Part shown: piece by piece, positions 54,811 through 63,930 of the stretch
Numbering within the stretch: position 1 is the first letter of the stretch
How the letters are laid out: every line of letters starts with the position of its first letter
Assembly: GCF_032397745.1 (NCBI RefSeq)
Contig: NZ_CP135921.1
Span: forward strand, 1,302,001-1,366,000
Length of the DNA: 64,000 nt
Origin: Bradyrhizobium prioriisuperbiae
GTDB lineage: Bacteria > Pseudomonadota > Alphaproteobacteria > Rhizobiales > Xanthobacteraceae
Reading direction: 5' to 3'
Notes under the pieces: model-generated
What the model saw: the letters and a program-made list of their open reading frames with translations, nothing else
Told to the model about the DNA's origin: nothing
Database searches by the model: none
Made by a program: the position numbers and the translations under genes

Positions 54811-55698
54811 TTACTCGGGCTTGCCGACGAGGTCTTTCCGCATCCGGGACGCCATATCAATCAATTGCTTCCAGGCCCGTTCCACCACGCCTTTTTGACG
54901 ATTGAACGCCTGCTCGTCGGGAAGCTGAGCCTCGGTCTTCTTCTCCAATGGAGTCTTGTGGATCTCGCTGCTTTGCGGCTCGGTGGTCAGCAGATCGCCC
55001 TTCGGCGCGGGCTCAGGCGCGGGCCGCTTGGCATCCGCTTGCGGCAACGGATCCACGATCTTGCCGTCGCCTTTTGCGGCAACAGCCTTGCGGTTGACAT
55101 CAACCTTGCTGCTCTCGGCCTTGTTGCCCTCGGTCTTGCCAATCTCAATCTTGCCGAGGTCTGTCTTGAACGACTCCGTCGCGTCGCGCAGGGCCAGTTG
55201 ATCTTTCAGCCGCACGGTTTCGCCGCGCAATCGGGAGGCCTCATCCTTCAGCCGCGCCATCTCACCCTTGAGCCGGGCTGTTTCATCCTTGAGGCGCAGC
55301 AGTTCGCCATCATCGGCGCGACGATCGTCCGCCGTTGCCGGATTGTTGTCGGCCTTCGCAGCCTGCACCGGAGCATTCTTGGAGTCGGCTTTGCTGTCGC
55401 TCCTAGCCTCCGGCTTGATCTCACTTTTGGGTCGCGCCGCCTTCATCTCGAAGGCCCCGGGCAGCGCGTTATAGGCGCGATAGGCGCGCGCGCTCCGCGG
55501 ATTGCACGGCCACGCCTCGCCGCGACCGGTATCGAGCCGCAGCACCCCATCACCGCCGGGCGACATGCCGTAACAGGTCTCGGCCGCAGCGGCCGGCCGA
55601 GCGACGGCGAGGCCGGTGACGACAACGCACACAGCCAGTGCGCGGGCGCAGCCCGCATCAGACCAGAGCGACATGCCGTGAGCCACCGATCTCCTCAT
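54811..55698 (-). CDS. Exported coiled-coil protein with heptad repeats
   Basis: A 295-residue protein of unknown function. The N-terminus has a signal peptide (ALAVCVVVTGLAVARPAAAA, about residues 20-39). Two cysteines in the mature part (ETCYGMSPG and AWPCNPRS) may pair. A lysine-rich disordered linker follows, then five consecutive seven-residue repeats (LLRLKDE, TARLKGE, MARLKDE, ASRLRGE, TVRLKDQ; about 128-162), a strong coiled coil. The start ATG shares its A with the stop of the next upstream gene. It may be a periplasmic structural or cell-envelope protein. Confidence 0.75.
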   Translation of the reverse strand: MRRSVAHGMSLWSDAGCARALAVCVVVTGLAVARPAAAAETCYGMSPGGDGVLRLDTGRGEAWPCNPRSARAYRAYNALPGAFEMKAARPKSEIKPEARSDSKADSKNAPVQAAKADNNPATADDRRADDGELLRLKDETARLKGEMARLKDEASRLRGETVRLKDQLALRDATESFKTDLGKIEIGKTEGNKAESSKVDVNRKAVAAKGDGKIVDPLPQADAKRPAPEPAPKGDLLTTEPQSSEIHKTPLEKKTEAQLPDEQAFNRQKGVVERAWKQLIDMASRMRKDLVGKPE

Positions 55699-56321
55699 CA
55701 GATGTTCGCGTGATAGGGCTTGCGCTGCGACTTCAACGCATCCGCCAGCAGTTCAATCCGGTCCTGCCCCCAGAACGCTTCGCCATCGAGAACATACACC
55801 GGCGAGCCGAACACGTCCGCCGCCACCGCGTCGTCGCGGTTTTTGGCGTAGATCTCGGCAATGTCATCCGCTCCCGCCCGCTCGATCAGGGCGCGGCCCG
55901 GCAGACCGGCCTCGTCGGCAAGCGCGATCAAAGTATCAGCCTCCGTCAGGTTGCGTTCCTGTTCCCACACCGCGGGAAACGCGCGACTCAGAAATGGCTC
56001 GGGATCATGGCCTGTTACGATCATGGCAATCACGAATTGATCCGCCAGCGTGGGATTGAACGGCACGTGCGCCGGCTTGATGTGAAACGACAGGCCGCGC
56101 TTGTCCCGCCAGCGCTGCATTTCCAGCAGCCGATAACGCTGGCGCACCGGATGGCGCTTCACCAGCGGCAGCCCTCCGGTCTCGGAAAACAGCTCGCCCA
56201 GCATCACGGGCTTGCAATTTACCTTGCAATTATAATCGCTTACGACGCGCCGAAAGGCCTGATGCCCGATATAGGCCCAGGGTGACGACAAGGAAAAATA
56301 ATAGTCGATCTGACGCTGCAT
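55698..56321 (-). CDS. 2-hydroxychromene-2-carboxylate isomerase family (DsbA-like) protein
   Basis: A thioredoxin-fold (kappa-class GST/DsbA-like) protein of 207 residues. It begins MQRQIDYYFSLSSPWAYIGH, with the catalytic Ser in the SLSSPWAYIG loop and no CxxC, as in NahD-type isomerases; DVFGSPVYVLDGEAFWGQDR near the C-terminus is the conserved closing motif. The ATG at 56321 follows AGCGGGA; an upstream in-frame ATG at 56381 would add residues not seen in the family. Glutathione-dependent isomerisation of an aromatic substrate is inferred by family. Confidence 0.87.
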   Translation of the reverse strand: MQRQIDYYFSLSSPWAYIGHQAFRRVVSDYNCKVNCKPVMLGELFSETGGLPLVKRHPVRQRYRLLEMQRWRDKRGLSFHIKPAHVPFNPTLADQFVIAMIVTGHDPEPFLSRAFPAVWEQERNLTEADTLIALADEAGLPGRALIERAGADDIAEIYAKNRDDAVAADVFGSPVYVLDGEAFWGQDRIELLADALKSQRKPYHANI

Positions 56322-56610
56322 TCCCGCTTCCGAACTCCACCAAAGATTGTCCATCCCAACAGACCACCACGGACGTCGCAAGACGGATGTTCAAGTCTTG
56401 GCTATCCCTTGGCTAATCCCTTGGCTATCGCGTTGCGGCATTGTCTCGCACGCAAGCTCGGCGCAGCGTGTTTAAGCCATGAAATTCAATACGATAACAA
56501 CTAATTACGACTTCTTGACTTGCCAGAACGTGGTCAGTATGGTCCGCGCGGTTTCGTGGGTGGCGGGGCGTTTTTTCAATCGCGCATGTGTGTTTTGGGT
56601 GTCGACGACA

Positions 56611-57000
56611 ATGGCGGACGGCACGCGCAACACTCAGCAGGGCGACGGAAACAGCCAACAACCGCCGGCTGACGAAGCTGCGCTTTCCGCAAGGCTAACG
56701 CATCTGGACGAGCGGCTTTCCGAAGTGCGGAAAGACCGTGACAACCGGAGCGCCCGGCAAGGCAGCGAAAGGCAGACCGCATCGGCCAAGGCTTCGGCCA
56801 TGGCGCGCGGCTTCCGCCTCTCCTCCGAACTGGTTGCAGGCGTGGTCGTGGGAGCGGTCATCGGGTGGGGCATCGATCGTTTGTTCTCGACGTCTCCCTG
56901 GGGTCTGATCGTGTTCTTCCTGCTCGGCTTCGCCGCCGGCGTCATCAATTTGATGCGGGTTGCAGGCGTCGCTCCCAGCGACAGCTCCGATCGTTCCTGA
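56611..57000 (+). CDS. atpI: ATP synthase protein I
   Basis: Assembly factor of the F0 sector. The 129-residue protein has a charged N-terminal region (about 1-70) and two membrane segments (SSELVAGVVVGAVIGWGIDRL and WGLIVFFLLGFAAGVINLM), the pattern of AtpI. The ATG at 56611 (MADGTRNTQ) is preferred to an in-frame start at 56479, whose extra sequence is not conserved in the family. It is 108 bp upstream of atpB and is probably the first gene of the F0 operon. Confidence 0.9.
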   Translation: MADGTRNTQQGDGNSQQPPADEAALSARLTHLDERLSEVRKDRDNRSARQGSERQTASAKASAMARGFRLSSELVAGVVVGAVIGWGIDRLFSTSPWGLIVFFLLGFAAGVINLMRVAGVAPSDSSDRS

Positions 57001-57108
57001 CCGACCCCGTCCGGCGGGCCGCAAGGCAAGACGACACTGTTTTCAGCCCGGCGCGCGGCCGGCACACACAATCCGGCTTCGCCGGTCAAAGATGAGAGAC
57101 GAGACCGG

Positions 57109-57858
57109 ATGGCCGATCCGATTCACCAATTCGAGATCCACAAGATCTTCTCGCTGGGCCATATCGGCAACCAGGAAATCGCCTTCACCAATTCGTCGGC
57201 CTACATGCTCGGCGCGGTCGGCATCGTGGCCCTGCTGATGATCGGCGGCAGCGCCGGTCGGCGCCTGATCCCGACCCGGTTCCAGTCGCTCGCGGAACTC
57301 TCCTACGAATTCGTCGGCAACACGCTGCGCAGCAGTGTCGGCGACGAAGGCATGAAGTTCTTCCCGTTCGTGTTCTCGCTGTTCATGTTCATCCTGACGG
57401 CGAACCTGATCGGCATCATTCCCTACACCTTCACCGTGACCAGCCATCTGATCGTGACGCTGGCGCTGGCGCTGATGGTGTTCCTCACCGTGCTGCTCTA
57501 CGGCATCTACAAAAACGGCTTCAAATTCTTCAAGCTGTTCGTGCCGCACGGGATTCCGATCTACATCCTGCCGCTGATCATGGTGATCGAGGTGATCTCG
57601 TTCCTGTCGCGGCCGGTTTCGCATTCGGTGCGTCTGTTCGCCAACATGCTGGCGGGCCACATCACGTTGAAGGTGTTCGCGGGTTTCGTGACATCGCTGT
57701 CGGGACTGGGCGCACTGGGCATTTTCGGCTCGGTGCTGCCGCTGGCCATGACCACGGCGCTGACCGGCCTGGAACTGCTGGTCGCCTTCCTGCAGGCTTA
57801 TGTGTTCACCATTCTCACCTGCATCTACCTCAACGACGCGCTTCATCCGGGACACTGA
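57109..57858 (+). CDS. atpB: ATP synthase F0 subunit a
   Basis: Membrane subunit that carries protons to the c-ring. The 249-residue protein has five to six membrane segments and the conserved proton-path arginine in [17 protein letters not shown]. The start ATG at 57109 follows GAGACGAGAC. It lies in the usual order atpI-atpB-atpE-atpF'-atpF. The F1 genes are not in this window, as is typical for alphaproteobacteria. Confidence 0.97.
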   Translation: MADPIHQFEIHKIFSLGHIGNQEIAFTNSSAYMLGAVGIVALLMIGGSAGRRLIPTRFQSLAELSYEFVGNTLRSSVGDEGMKFFPFVFSLFMFILTANLIGIIPYTFTVTSHLIVTLALALMVFLTVLLYGIYKNGFKFFKLFVPHGIPIYILPLIMVIEVISFLSRPVSHSVRLFANMLAGHITLKVFAGFVTSLSGLGALGIFGSVLPLAMTTALTGLELLVAFLQAYVFTILTCIYLNDALHPGH

Positions 57859-57926
57859 GACTTACGATTCAAACCCGGGCGATTTTCACCAACCCCCAAA
57901 CCTATCTTGATTGAAGGAGTTTCGTT

Positions 57927-58154
57927 ATGGATCCCATCGCAGCAAAGTACATCGGTGCCGGCATCGCTTGCCTCGGCATGGGCGGCGCAGGCATCGGCGT
58001 CGGCATGATCTTCAGCCAGTTCCTCAACGGCGCGCTGCGCAATCCGTCGGCATCCCAGGGTCAGTTCGCCAACCTGATCTTCGGCTTCGCCGTGACGGAA
58101 GCTCTCGGCATCTTCTCGCTGCTGATCGCACTGCTGCTGCTGTTCGCCGTCTAA
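57927..58154 (+). CDS. atpE: ATP synthase F0 subunit c
   Basis: Ring-forming proteolipid of 75 residues with two helices. The polar loop is [16 protein letters not shown] and the proton-carrying Glu is in [20 protein letters not shown]. No sodium-type ligand pattern is seen, so it is a proton-driven enzyme. GAAGGAG precedes the ATG by eight bases. The 68-bp gap after atpB is normal. Confidence 0.97.
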   Translation: MDPIAAKYIGAGIACLGMGGAGIGVGMIFSQFLNGALRNPSASQGQFANLIFGFAVTEALGIFSLLIALLLLFAV

Positions 58155-58244
58155 GCGTATCCAAACCCCGAAACGGCTCTCACGGGCCTTTGCGGCATGA
58201 TCTTTCCGGACCATGCGTTTCGCCCGTGACTGTCGACAGAGGAG

Positions 58245-58841
58245 ATGTCCGTGGCTGAAAGTCATGGCACCGCAAAAGCCGGCACCGCCAAGACCGCCCC
58301 CGCAAAGGGCGCGACCGCGGCCCACACCGAGGCCGATGGCCACGGCAAGGCCGGTTTCCCGCCGTTCCAGGCGGAAACCTTCGCCTCGCAGCTGGTCTCG
58401 TTCGCGATCGCCTTCGCCCTGCTCTATGTGATCGTCTCGAAGATCGCGCTTCCGCGCGTCGGCGGGCTGCTCGCAGCGCGCCAGGGCATGATCGACCATG
58501 ATCTTGCCGAGGCGCAGAAGCTGAAGGACGAGTCGGACGCGGCGCTGAAGGCCTATGAGAGCGAACTCGCTTCGGCGCGTTCGCGGGCGCAGGCCATCGG
58601 CAACGAGACCCGCGAGAAGCTGAGCGCGCAATCGGAAGCCGAACGCAAGGCCCTCGAAGAGCGGCTCGGCAAGAAGCTCGAAGAGGCGGAGGCGTCGATC
58701 GCCGCCACGCGTCAGGCTGCGATGGGCAACGTTCGCTCGATCGCGTCCGATGCCGCCGCGGCCATCGTGCAGCGTCTCACCGGCGCGCTTCCTGACGGCA
58801 ATGCCGTCGCGAGCGCAATCGACGCGTCGTTGAAAGGATAA
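58245..58841 (+). CDS. atpF': ATP synthase F0 subunit b'
   Basis: Peripheral-stalk subunit of 198 residues. An Ala/Gly-rich N-terminus precedes one membrane segment ([20 protein letters not shown], about 47-66) and a long charged helix. Photosynthetic and related alphaproteobacteria have this second b-type gene ahead of atpF. It is 90 bp after atpE and 5 bp before atpF. Confidence 0.93.
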   Translation: MSVAESHGTAKAGTAKTAPAKGATAAHTEADGHGKAGFPPFQAETFASQLVSFAIAFALLYVIVSKIALPRVGGLLAARQGMIDHDLAEAQKLKDESDAALKAYESELASARSRAQAIGNETREKLSAQSEAERKALEERLGKKLEEAEASIAATRQAAMGNVRSIASDAAAAIVQRLTGALPDGNAVASAIDASLKG

Positions 58842-58846
58842 TCACG

Positions 58847-59344
58847 ATGCATGGATTGTTGGGCTTAGAAGCCGAAGACTGGGTTGCCGTCTCGTTCGTG
58901 ATCCTGATGGGTGTGTTCGCCTACTTCGGCGTTCACCGCACGATTCTCAAGTCGCTCGATAATCGTCGGGACCGCATCAAGGACGAGATCGACGACGCCC
59001 GCCGCCTCAAGGAAGAAGCCGCGAAGCTTGTTGCCGAGTATCGGGCCCGCCGCGAAAGCGCCGAGCGCGAGGCACAGGACATCGTCACCAACGCCAAGGC
59101 CGAAGCCGAGCGCATTGCCGCCGAAACCAAGGCCAAGATGGAAGATTTCGTGGCCCGTCGCACCAAGAGCGCGGAAAGCAAGATCGCCATGGCCGAAGCC
59201 CAGGCGCTCGCGGACGTCCGCGCCGCCGCGGCAGAAGCCGCCGTCGCGGCCGCCAGCCGGATCATGGCGCAGACGGTCAAGGGCAGCATTGCCGATGATC
59301 TCGTGACCCAGGGCATCCAGGACGTTCGCCAGAAGCTGAACTGA
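58847..59344 (+). CDS. atpF: ATP synthase F0 subunit b
   Basis: Peripheral-stalk subunit of 165 residues. It has one N-terminal membrane segment ([20 protein letters not shown]) and a long helical, Ala- and charge-rich stalk (about 35-150). It starts 5 bp after atpF'. A strong terminator (59367-59402) follows, so it ends the operon. Confidence 0.94.
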   Translation: MHGLLGLEAEDWVAVSFVILMGVFAYFGVHRTILKSLDNRRDRIKDEIDDARRLKEEAAKLVAEYRARRESAEREAQDIVTNAKAEAERIAAETKAKMEDFVARRTKSAESKIAMAEAQALADVRAAAAEAAVAAASRIMAQTVKGSIADDLVTQGIQDVRQKLN

Positions 59345-59366
59345 TCGGTCCCAAATACGTCCCATC

Positions 59367-59402
59367 AAAAAGCCGGCGCGAACATCTCGCGCCGGCTTTT
59401 TC
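59367..59402. terminator. Intrinsic terminator of the F0 operon
   Basis: An 11-bp perfect stem (AGCCGGCGCGA with TCGCGCCGGCT, loop ACATC) is flanked by AAAAA on one side and TTTTT on the other. It can therefore act in both directions, also for the convergent lipoprotein gene. Confidence 0.92.
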
Positions 59403-59435
59403 TTTGGATCGTGTCGGGTTCAACCGTTTTGCGAA

Positions 59436-60167
59436 TCAACCCTGGGATTTGCTGCGCCGCGCCGGCCGCGGAGCCGGCTGCGATTTCAGGCCGTTCGGAT
59501 CGAAGCCGATATAGAAAATGTAGCTATCGTTGTCGTTGGCGGAGGGCACCGGATAGATCACATCCTCGGCGACAAAGCTGTAAGCCACGTTGTCGCCGCT
59601 CATCGCCACGCTGGTGCGATAGAACTTCGTGAAAACGATCTTGTCCTGCACGCCTTCCTGCACGACGGCCACGCGCAGCGGAATGTCGACGGACGGCGTC
59701 GCCCCGGCCGGGCCAACGATCACCCGCCCCTCGATGCCGACACGCGCGGTGATCTGGTTGCCGTTCAAATTGCAATCGCGCGCCGTGCGCGTGATGGTGA
59801 CCTGATAGCGCAGGTCGCTGCCGCTGGCCGGCTTGCCCGGCAGGCCGACCGCCAATGTCGAGGCGCCGGCACGAATGCCGACCGGAGGACAGGTCAGCTG
59901 GGCGTCACCGGAGGTCACGCCGGCGGGCGATGACGCCTCGCCCACGGCCTGCGAATTCGATCCGAAAATCTGGCCGAATCGCGAACTGATGGACGAGCCG
60001 ATCGACGATACGCCCGACGACGCCGACCCGAGAACACTGCTGCCGCTGCTGCACCCTGCCAGCACACCTGCTGCGAGCACGCATAACGCCGCGGTCCGCA
60101 CATGACGCAGCCGCAGTCCATTTCCCAGCCGCCGATGTTCCAATGGCTTGCGTCCCAGATCGACCAT
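59436..60167 (-). CDS. Hypothetical lipoprotein
   Basis: A 243-residue predicted lipoprotein. The signal sequence ends in the lipobox LAAGVLAGC, after which is a Ser/Gly-rich linker (SSGSSVLGSASSGVSS). The mature part has two cysteines (LTCPPVGIR and TARDCNLNGNQ) and beta-rich sequence such as SDLRYQVTITRTARDC. The ATG at 60167 follows GGGG with a six-base gap and gives a sensible signal length; an upstream in-frame codon at 60224 is less likely. Function unknown; membership of a conserved rhizobial envelope family is possible. Confidence 0.8.
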   Translation of the reverse strand: MVDLGRKPLEHRRLGNGLRLRHVRTAALCVLAAGVLAGCSSGSSVLGSASSGVSSIGSSISSRFGQIFGSNSQAVGEASSPAGVTSGDAQLTCPPVGIRAGASTLAVGLPGKPASGSDLRYQVTITRTARDCNLNGNQITARVGIEGRVIVGPAGATPSVDIPLRVAVVQEGVQDKIVFTKFYRTSVAMSGDNVAYSFVAEDVIYPVPSANDNDSYIFYIGFDPNGLKSQPAPRPARRSKSQG

Positions 60168-60312
60168 GCGATGCCCCGATATCCCCGAATATCGAGCGCG
60201 GTTATAGCAGCCCAAAGACGGCAAACCAAAGGCGTAATCGGCTGTATCTAAAGCGTTTTCAAGCGGAACGAAGCCATCCGGCCCCGCCGGGCCGGGCGGG
60301 CGCCCTCAGAAA

Positions 60313-60900
60313 CTATCCCCTGAAATCGTCGTTCAGGAGGCCGAACAGGTAGTGATCCTGCCAGACCCCGTTGATGCACAGATAGCGCCTGGCCTTGCCT
60401 TCGCGGGCAAACCCGCATTTTTCCAGGACCCGGACCGACGCGGTGTTGCTGGGAATGCAGGCGGCATCGACCCGATGCAGATTGAGCTCGCCGAACAGCG
60501 ACGGCAGCAGCACCCGCAGCGCGGCGGTCATGTAACCCTGGCCGGCATAGGGCTCGCCGATCCAGTATCCGATGGTGCCGGCCTGCACGATGCCACGGCG
60601 GACATTGGCGAGCGTGACCCCGCCGATCAACGCGCCGTCCCGTTCACTGAAGATCAGGAACGGATAGGCCTTGTCGCCGGCCATATCCTCCTCATAACGC
60701 CGCAGCCGGCGGCGAAAGCCCGACCGGGTCAGGTCATCCGACGGCCAGATCGGCTCCCATGGCGTCAGGAAACCGCGGCTGCCCTCGCGCAACTGCGCCC
60801 ATTGCGGAAAATCGGACATCTGCGGCGCCCGCAGCAGCAGGCCATGGCCACGCGGCGCCAGCGGCGGAGGTGCGCTCGACGGCAACCGGAAAAGAGCCAT
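60313..60900 (-). CDS. GNAT acetyltransferase (RimJ/RimL-like)
   Basis: N-acetyltransferase of 195 residues, RimJ type, which may acetylate a protein N-terminus or a small amine. Motif A is GTIGYWIGEPYAGQGYMTAAL with the acetyl-CoA pyrophosphate loop, and RVDAACIPSNTASVRVLEKCGF follows. Start at ATG 60900. It is followed by the atp-linked lipoprotein and preceded by the M16 peptidase on the same strand (gap 139 bp). Substrate is unknown. Confidence 0.9.
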   Translation of the reverse strand: MALFRLPSSAPPPLAPRGHGLLLRAPQMSDFPQWAQLREGSRGFLTPWEPIWPSDDLTRSGFRRRLRRYEEDMAGDKAYPFLIFSERDGALIGGVTLANVRRGIVQAGTIGYWIGEPYAGQGYMTAALRVLLPSLFGELNLHRVDAACIPSNTASVRVLEKCGFAREGKARRYLCINGVWQDHYLFGLLNDDFRG

Positions 60901-61039
60901 TCAGGACGCCTTTCTGTCAGATCCGTGACTATTCTAGAGCACGGGCCGGAAGGCTGTGAACCCCGTTTTCGGGCACCCCAATATGCGTTCATGACGCCGA
61001 ACGGTATCCCCCGGATCAAGGCCGGGGGCAGGCTTCGTT

Positions 61040-62329
61040 CTAGTGATACCGCGCCCGCGCCACCGAGCGGCTCAGGCCTTCCGCAATGCCGACGGCGGAT
61101 TCCAGACCACGGCCATTGCCGAGCGCGACGACCGCGGGACGGCTGCGATTGAGCAGCGCATGGCCGGCATGGCGGGTGGATTCGGCGCTGACCGCCTCGA
61201 TTCGGGCGATCAGCTCCTCGGCGGTGAGCGGACGGCCATAGGCCAGAATATGGCGCGCCAGCTGCTCGGCGCGCGAGCTGCAGCTTTCCAGCGCCATCAG
61301 CAGGCCGGCCTTCATCTGTGCCTTGGCGCGGTTGATCTCCGCGTCGGTCAGCGTCTCGACCGCATTGTTGATCTCGTCGACAATGACTTCCATCATTTCC
61401 GACGCGTCGTTCGGATCGGTGCCGGTGTAGAGGCCGAAGAAGCCGGTGTCCGAATACGGCATATGGAATGTGGAGATGGTGTAGCAGAGCCCGCGCTTCT
61501 CCCGCACCTCCTGAAACAGGCGGGACGACATGCCACCGCCGAGAATGTTGACGAACACGTTCAGGCTGAACAGCGACGGATCGCTCTGCGGCAAGCCTTC
61601 GAGCGCCATGGTCAAATGCGCCTGCTCGAGATCGCGGCGCACGACTTTGGTGCCACCCTTGCCGAAGGTCGCCGGCTGCGGCTTCGGCGCCTCCGGGCCT
61701 TTGAATTCGGCAAAGTGTTTCTCGACTTCGGCGACCACCTGCTTGTGATCGACGGCTCCGGCCGCCGACACCACCATGTCCGGTGCGCGATAGTGCGTGT
61801 GCAGATAGCTGCGCAGCTTGTCGCGATTGAAGCCGCGCAGCGTCTCCGGCGTTCCCAGCAGGGAGCGTCCCATCGGCTGGTCGGGATAGGCGAGTTCGCT
61901 GAGATGTTCGAACACCACGTCGTCGGGCGTATCCTGCGCCGCGCCGATTTCCTGCTCGATGACGCTCTTCTCCCGCTCCAGCTCTTCCGCGTCGAAGGTC
62001 GGATGGGTCAGGATGTCGGAGAGCACGTCCAGCGCCAGCGGCACGTCGGCCTTCAGCACCCGCGCATAATAAGCGGTGGTTTCCGTGCTGGTCGCCGCAT
62101 TGAGGTCGCCGCCGACTGCTTCGATTTCCTCGGCGATCTGCAAGGCGCTACGCCGCGCGGTGCCCTTGAAGGCCATGTGTTCCAGCAGGTGGGAAATGCC
62201 GTGCTCGTCGACCTTTTCATCGCGGCCGCCGACACCGCTCCAGACGCCGAGCGCGGCCGTCTCCAGATGCGGCATGTTGTCGGTGATAACGGTCAGCCCG
62301 GAGGCCAGTTTGGTGACGTCGACACTCAT
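61040..62329 (-). CDS. M16-family zinc peptidase (processing-peptidase-like)
   Basis: Metallopeptidase of 429 residues. The inverted zinc motif HLLEH is in EHGISHLLEHMAFKGT near residue 47, with the downstream Glu in ELEREKSVIEQEI. The C-terminal half has the conserved GGGMSSRLFQEVREKRGLCY. Mitochondrial processing peptidase beta is a close relative, and alphaproteobacterial members are usually next to thrC, as here: its start overlaps the thrC stop by 4 bp. It probably degrades peptides. Confidence 0.95.
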   Translation of the reverse strand: MSVDVTKLASGLTVITDNMPHLETAALGVWSGVGGRDEKVDEHGISHLLEHMAFKGTARRSALQIAEEIEAVGGDLNAATSTETTAYYARVLKADVPLALDVLSDILTHPTFDAEELEREKSVIEQEIGAAQDTPDDVVFEHLSELAYPDQPMGRSLLGTPETLRGFNRDKLRSYLHTHYRAPDMVVSAAGAVDHKQVVAEVEKHFAEFKGPEAPKPQPATFGKGGTKVVRRDLEQAHLTMALEGLPQSDPSLFSLNVFVNILGGGMSSRLFQEVREKRGLCYTISTFHMPYSDTGFFGLYTGTDPNDASEMMEVIVDEINNAVETLTDAEINRAKAQMKAGLLMALESCSSRAEQLARHILAYGRPLTAEELIARIEAVSAESTRHAGHALLNRSRPAVVALGNGRGLESAVGIAEGLSRSVARARYH

Positions 62330-63744
62330 CCGGCAACTCCCTGCTTCGCAGCACGGCTTACCGACAGCACGAACCGCTCAATCAACGACTGATCGTTGGC
62401 AACAATCTCAATTCGTTCCGGCCGGGTCATCAGATCACCCAGCCACGCGGGCAGCTGCGGGCGCGTGCCGCAGGCGGCTTCAACCGCATCGGGAAACTTC
62501 GCCGGATGCGCTGTCGACAACACGATATTCGGCACCGAGGGATCGACCGCGCCGTGCTCGGCGACCGCGATCGCCACCGCGGTGTGCGGGTCGATCAGGT
62601 CGCCGGTCTCGCGCCAGGCGGTGCGAATCGCAGCGCTGGTTTCGTCCTCATCTGCCCGGCCTGCATCGAAATCGCTGCGCACGGCGGCAAGCGCCGGGCC
62701 CGGCAGCGTGAAGCGCCCGGATTGCGCCAGCGAAGCCATCAGGCCACGCACCACGGCACTGTCGCGGCCGCTCGCTTCGAACACCAGGCGTTCGAAATTC
62801 GAGGAGATCTGGATATCCATCGACGGCGAGGCGGTGGCATGGACCTGGCGCACCTCGTATGTGCCGGTCGCCAGCGTCCGCACCAGAATGTCGTTGACGT
62901 TCGATGCAATCTTCAGCCGCCGGACCGGCAGCCCCAAACGCTTGGCCACATAGCCCGCGAAGATATCGCCGAAGTTTCCGGTCGGCACCGTGAAGTCCAC
63001 CGTGCGTGACGGCGATCCCAGCGCGACCGCGGAGGTGAAGTAATACACCACCTGGGCGATGATCCGCGCCCAGTTGATGGAATTGACACCGGACAACGCC
63101 ACCATGTCGCGGAAACGATGGTTGTTGAACAGGCCTTTCACGATCGCCTGGCAATCGTCGAACGTGCCTTCCACCGCCAGCGCATACACGTTCGCGGCTC
63201 CCGTGGTCGTCATCATCCGGCGCTGCACGTCGGAGATCCGGCCGTTCGGAAACAGCACCACAAGATCGACATTGTCACGGCCGGCAAATGCGTCGACCGC
63301 GGCACCGCCGGTATCGCCCGAGGTCGCGACCACGATGGTGGTGCGTTGCCCGCGCTGCGCCAGCACGTGATCCATCAGCCGCGCCAAGAGCTGCATGGCG
63401 ACGTCCTTGAACGCCAGTGTCGGCCCGTGAAACAGCTCCAGGACGAACTGGTTGGGACCGGACTGATCGAGCGGCACCACGGCCGGATGGCGGAAGGTGG
63501 CGTAGGCCTCGACCGCCATGCGGCCCAGGTCAGCGTCGGAGATCTCGCCGCCGACAAACGGCCGCAACACCTCGACCGCAACCTCCCAGTATGGCCGGCC
63601 GGAAAAGCCCGCGATCTGGGCGGTCGTCAGTTGCGGCCAGACCTCGGGCACATACAGCCCGCCGTCGCGGGCAAGCCCGGTCAGCATCACATCGCAGAAT
63701 CCCAGCACCGGGGCTTCACCCCGGGTCGATATATAACGCGTCAA
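62326..63744 (-). CDS. thrC: Threonine synthase
   Basis: PLP enzyme that converts O-phosphohomoserine to threonine. The 472-residue protein has GPTLAFKDVAMQLL (PLP-lysine), ATSGDTGGAAVDAFAGR and NSINWARIIAQVVYYF. The start is TTG at 63744, giving the usual N-terminus TRYISTRGEAPVLGF; GGAGG lies five bases before it (63750-63754). A longer frame beginning with TTG at 63774 lacks a ribosome-binding sequence. It is coupled to the M16 gene by a 4-bp overlap. Confidence 0.95.
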   Translation of the reverse strand: MTRYISTRGEAPVLGFCDVMLTGLARDGGLYVPEVWPQLTTAQIAGFSGRPYWEVAVEVLRPFVGGEISDADLGRMAVEAYATFRHPAVVPLDQSGPNQFVLELFHGPTLAFKDVAMQLLARLMDHVLAQRGQRTTIVVATSGDTGGAAVDAFAGRDNVDLVVLFPNGRISDVQRRMMTTTGAANVYALAVEGTFDDCQAIVKGLFNNHRFRDMVALSGVNSINWARIIAQVVYYFTSAVALGSPSRTVDFTVPTGNFGDIFAGYVAKRLGLPVRRLKIASNVNDILVRTLATGTYEVRQVHATASPSMDIQISSNFERLVFEASGRDSAVVRGLMASLAQSGRFTLPGPALAAVRSDFDAGRADEDETSAAIRTAWRETGDLIDPHTAVAIAVAEHGAVDPSVPNIVLSTAHPAKFPDAVEAACGTRPQLPAWLGDLMTRPERIEIVANDQSLIERFVLSVSRAAKQGVAG

Positions 63745-63749
63745 ATCGT

Positions 63750-63754
63750 CCTCC
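63750..63754 (-). promoter_or_regulatory. Ribosome-binding site that decides the TTG start of thrC
   Basis: GGAGG (CCTCC on the given strand) lies five bases ahead of TTG at 63744. No ATG or GTG is close enough to use it. This is the main reason to choose TTG. Confidence 0.8.
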
Positions 63755-63831
63755 AAAGGCGGAGACCGCTCCAAGCCTCTGACATCTCTGAATTATTCAG
63801 TTTCCAAGCGAAACCATCGGGGCACATTACG

Positions 63832-63876
63832 GCATGATCCCGAAAAGTGGAAACCGGTTTTCGGAAAAGATCATGC
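63832..63876. repeat. Palindromic intergenic repeat, first of two adjacent copies
   Basis: GCATGATC and GATCATGC, 8 bp each and exact complements, flank a core of CCGAAAAGTGGAAACCGG and TTTTCGGAAAA. The core itself is imperfectly palindromic. Such repeats are abundant between genes of Bradyrhizobium-type genomes. Confidence 0.85.
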
Positions 63877-63890
63877 CCCAAACAAGAGCC

Positions 63891-63928
63891 ATCATCCCGA
63901 AAAGTGGAAACCCGGTTTTCGGAAAAAC
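63891..63928. repeat. Palindromic intergenic repeat, second copy
   Basis: This copy repeats CCCGAAAAGTGGAAACCCGG and TTTTCGGAAAAACC but lacks the outer GATCATGC arm. It ends two bases before the stop codon of the next gene. Tandem occurrence suggests local copying. Confidence 0.75.
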
Positions 63929-63930
63929 CT

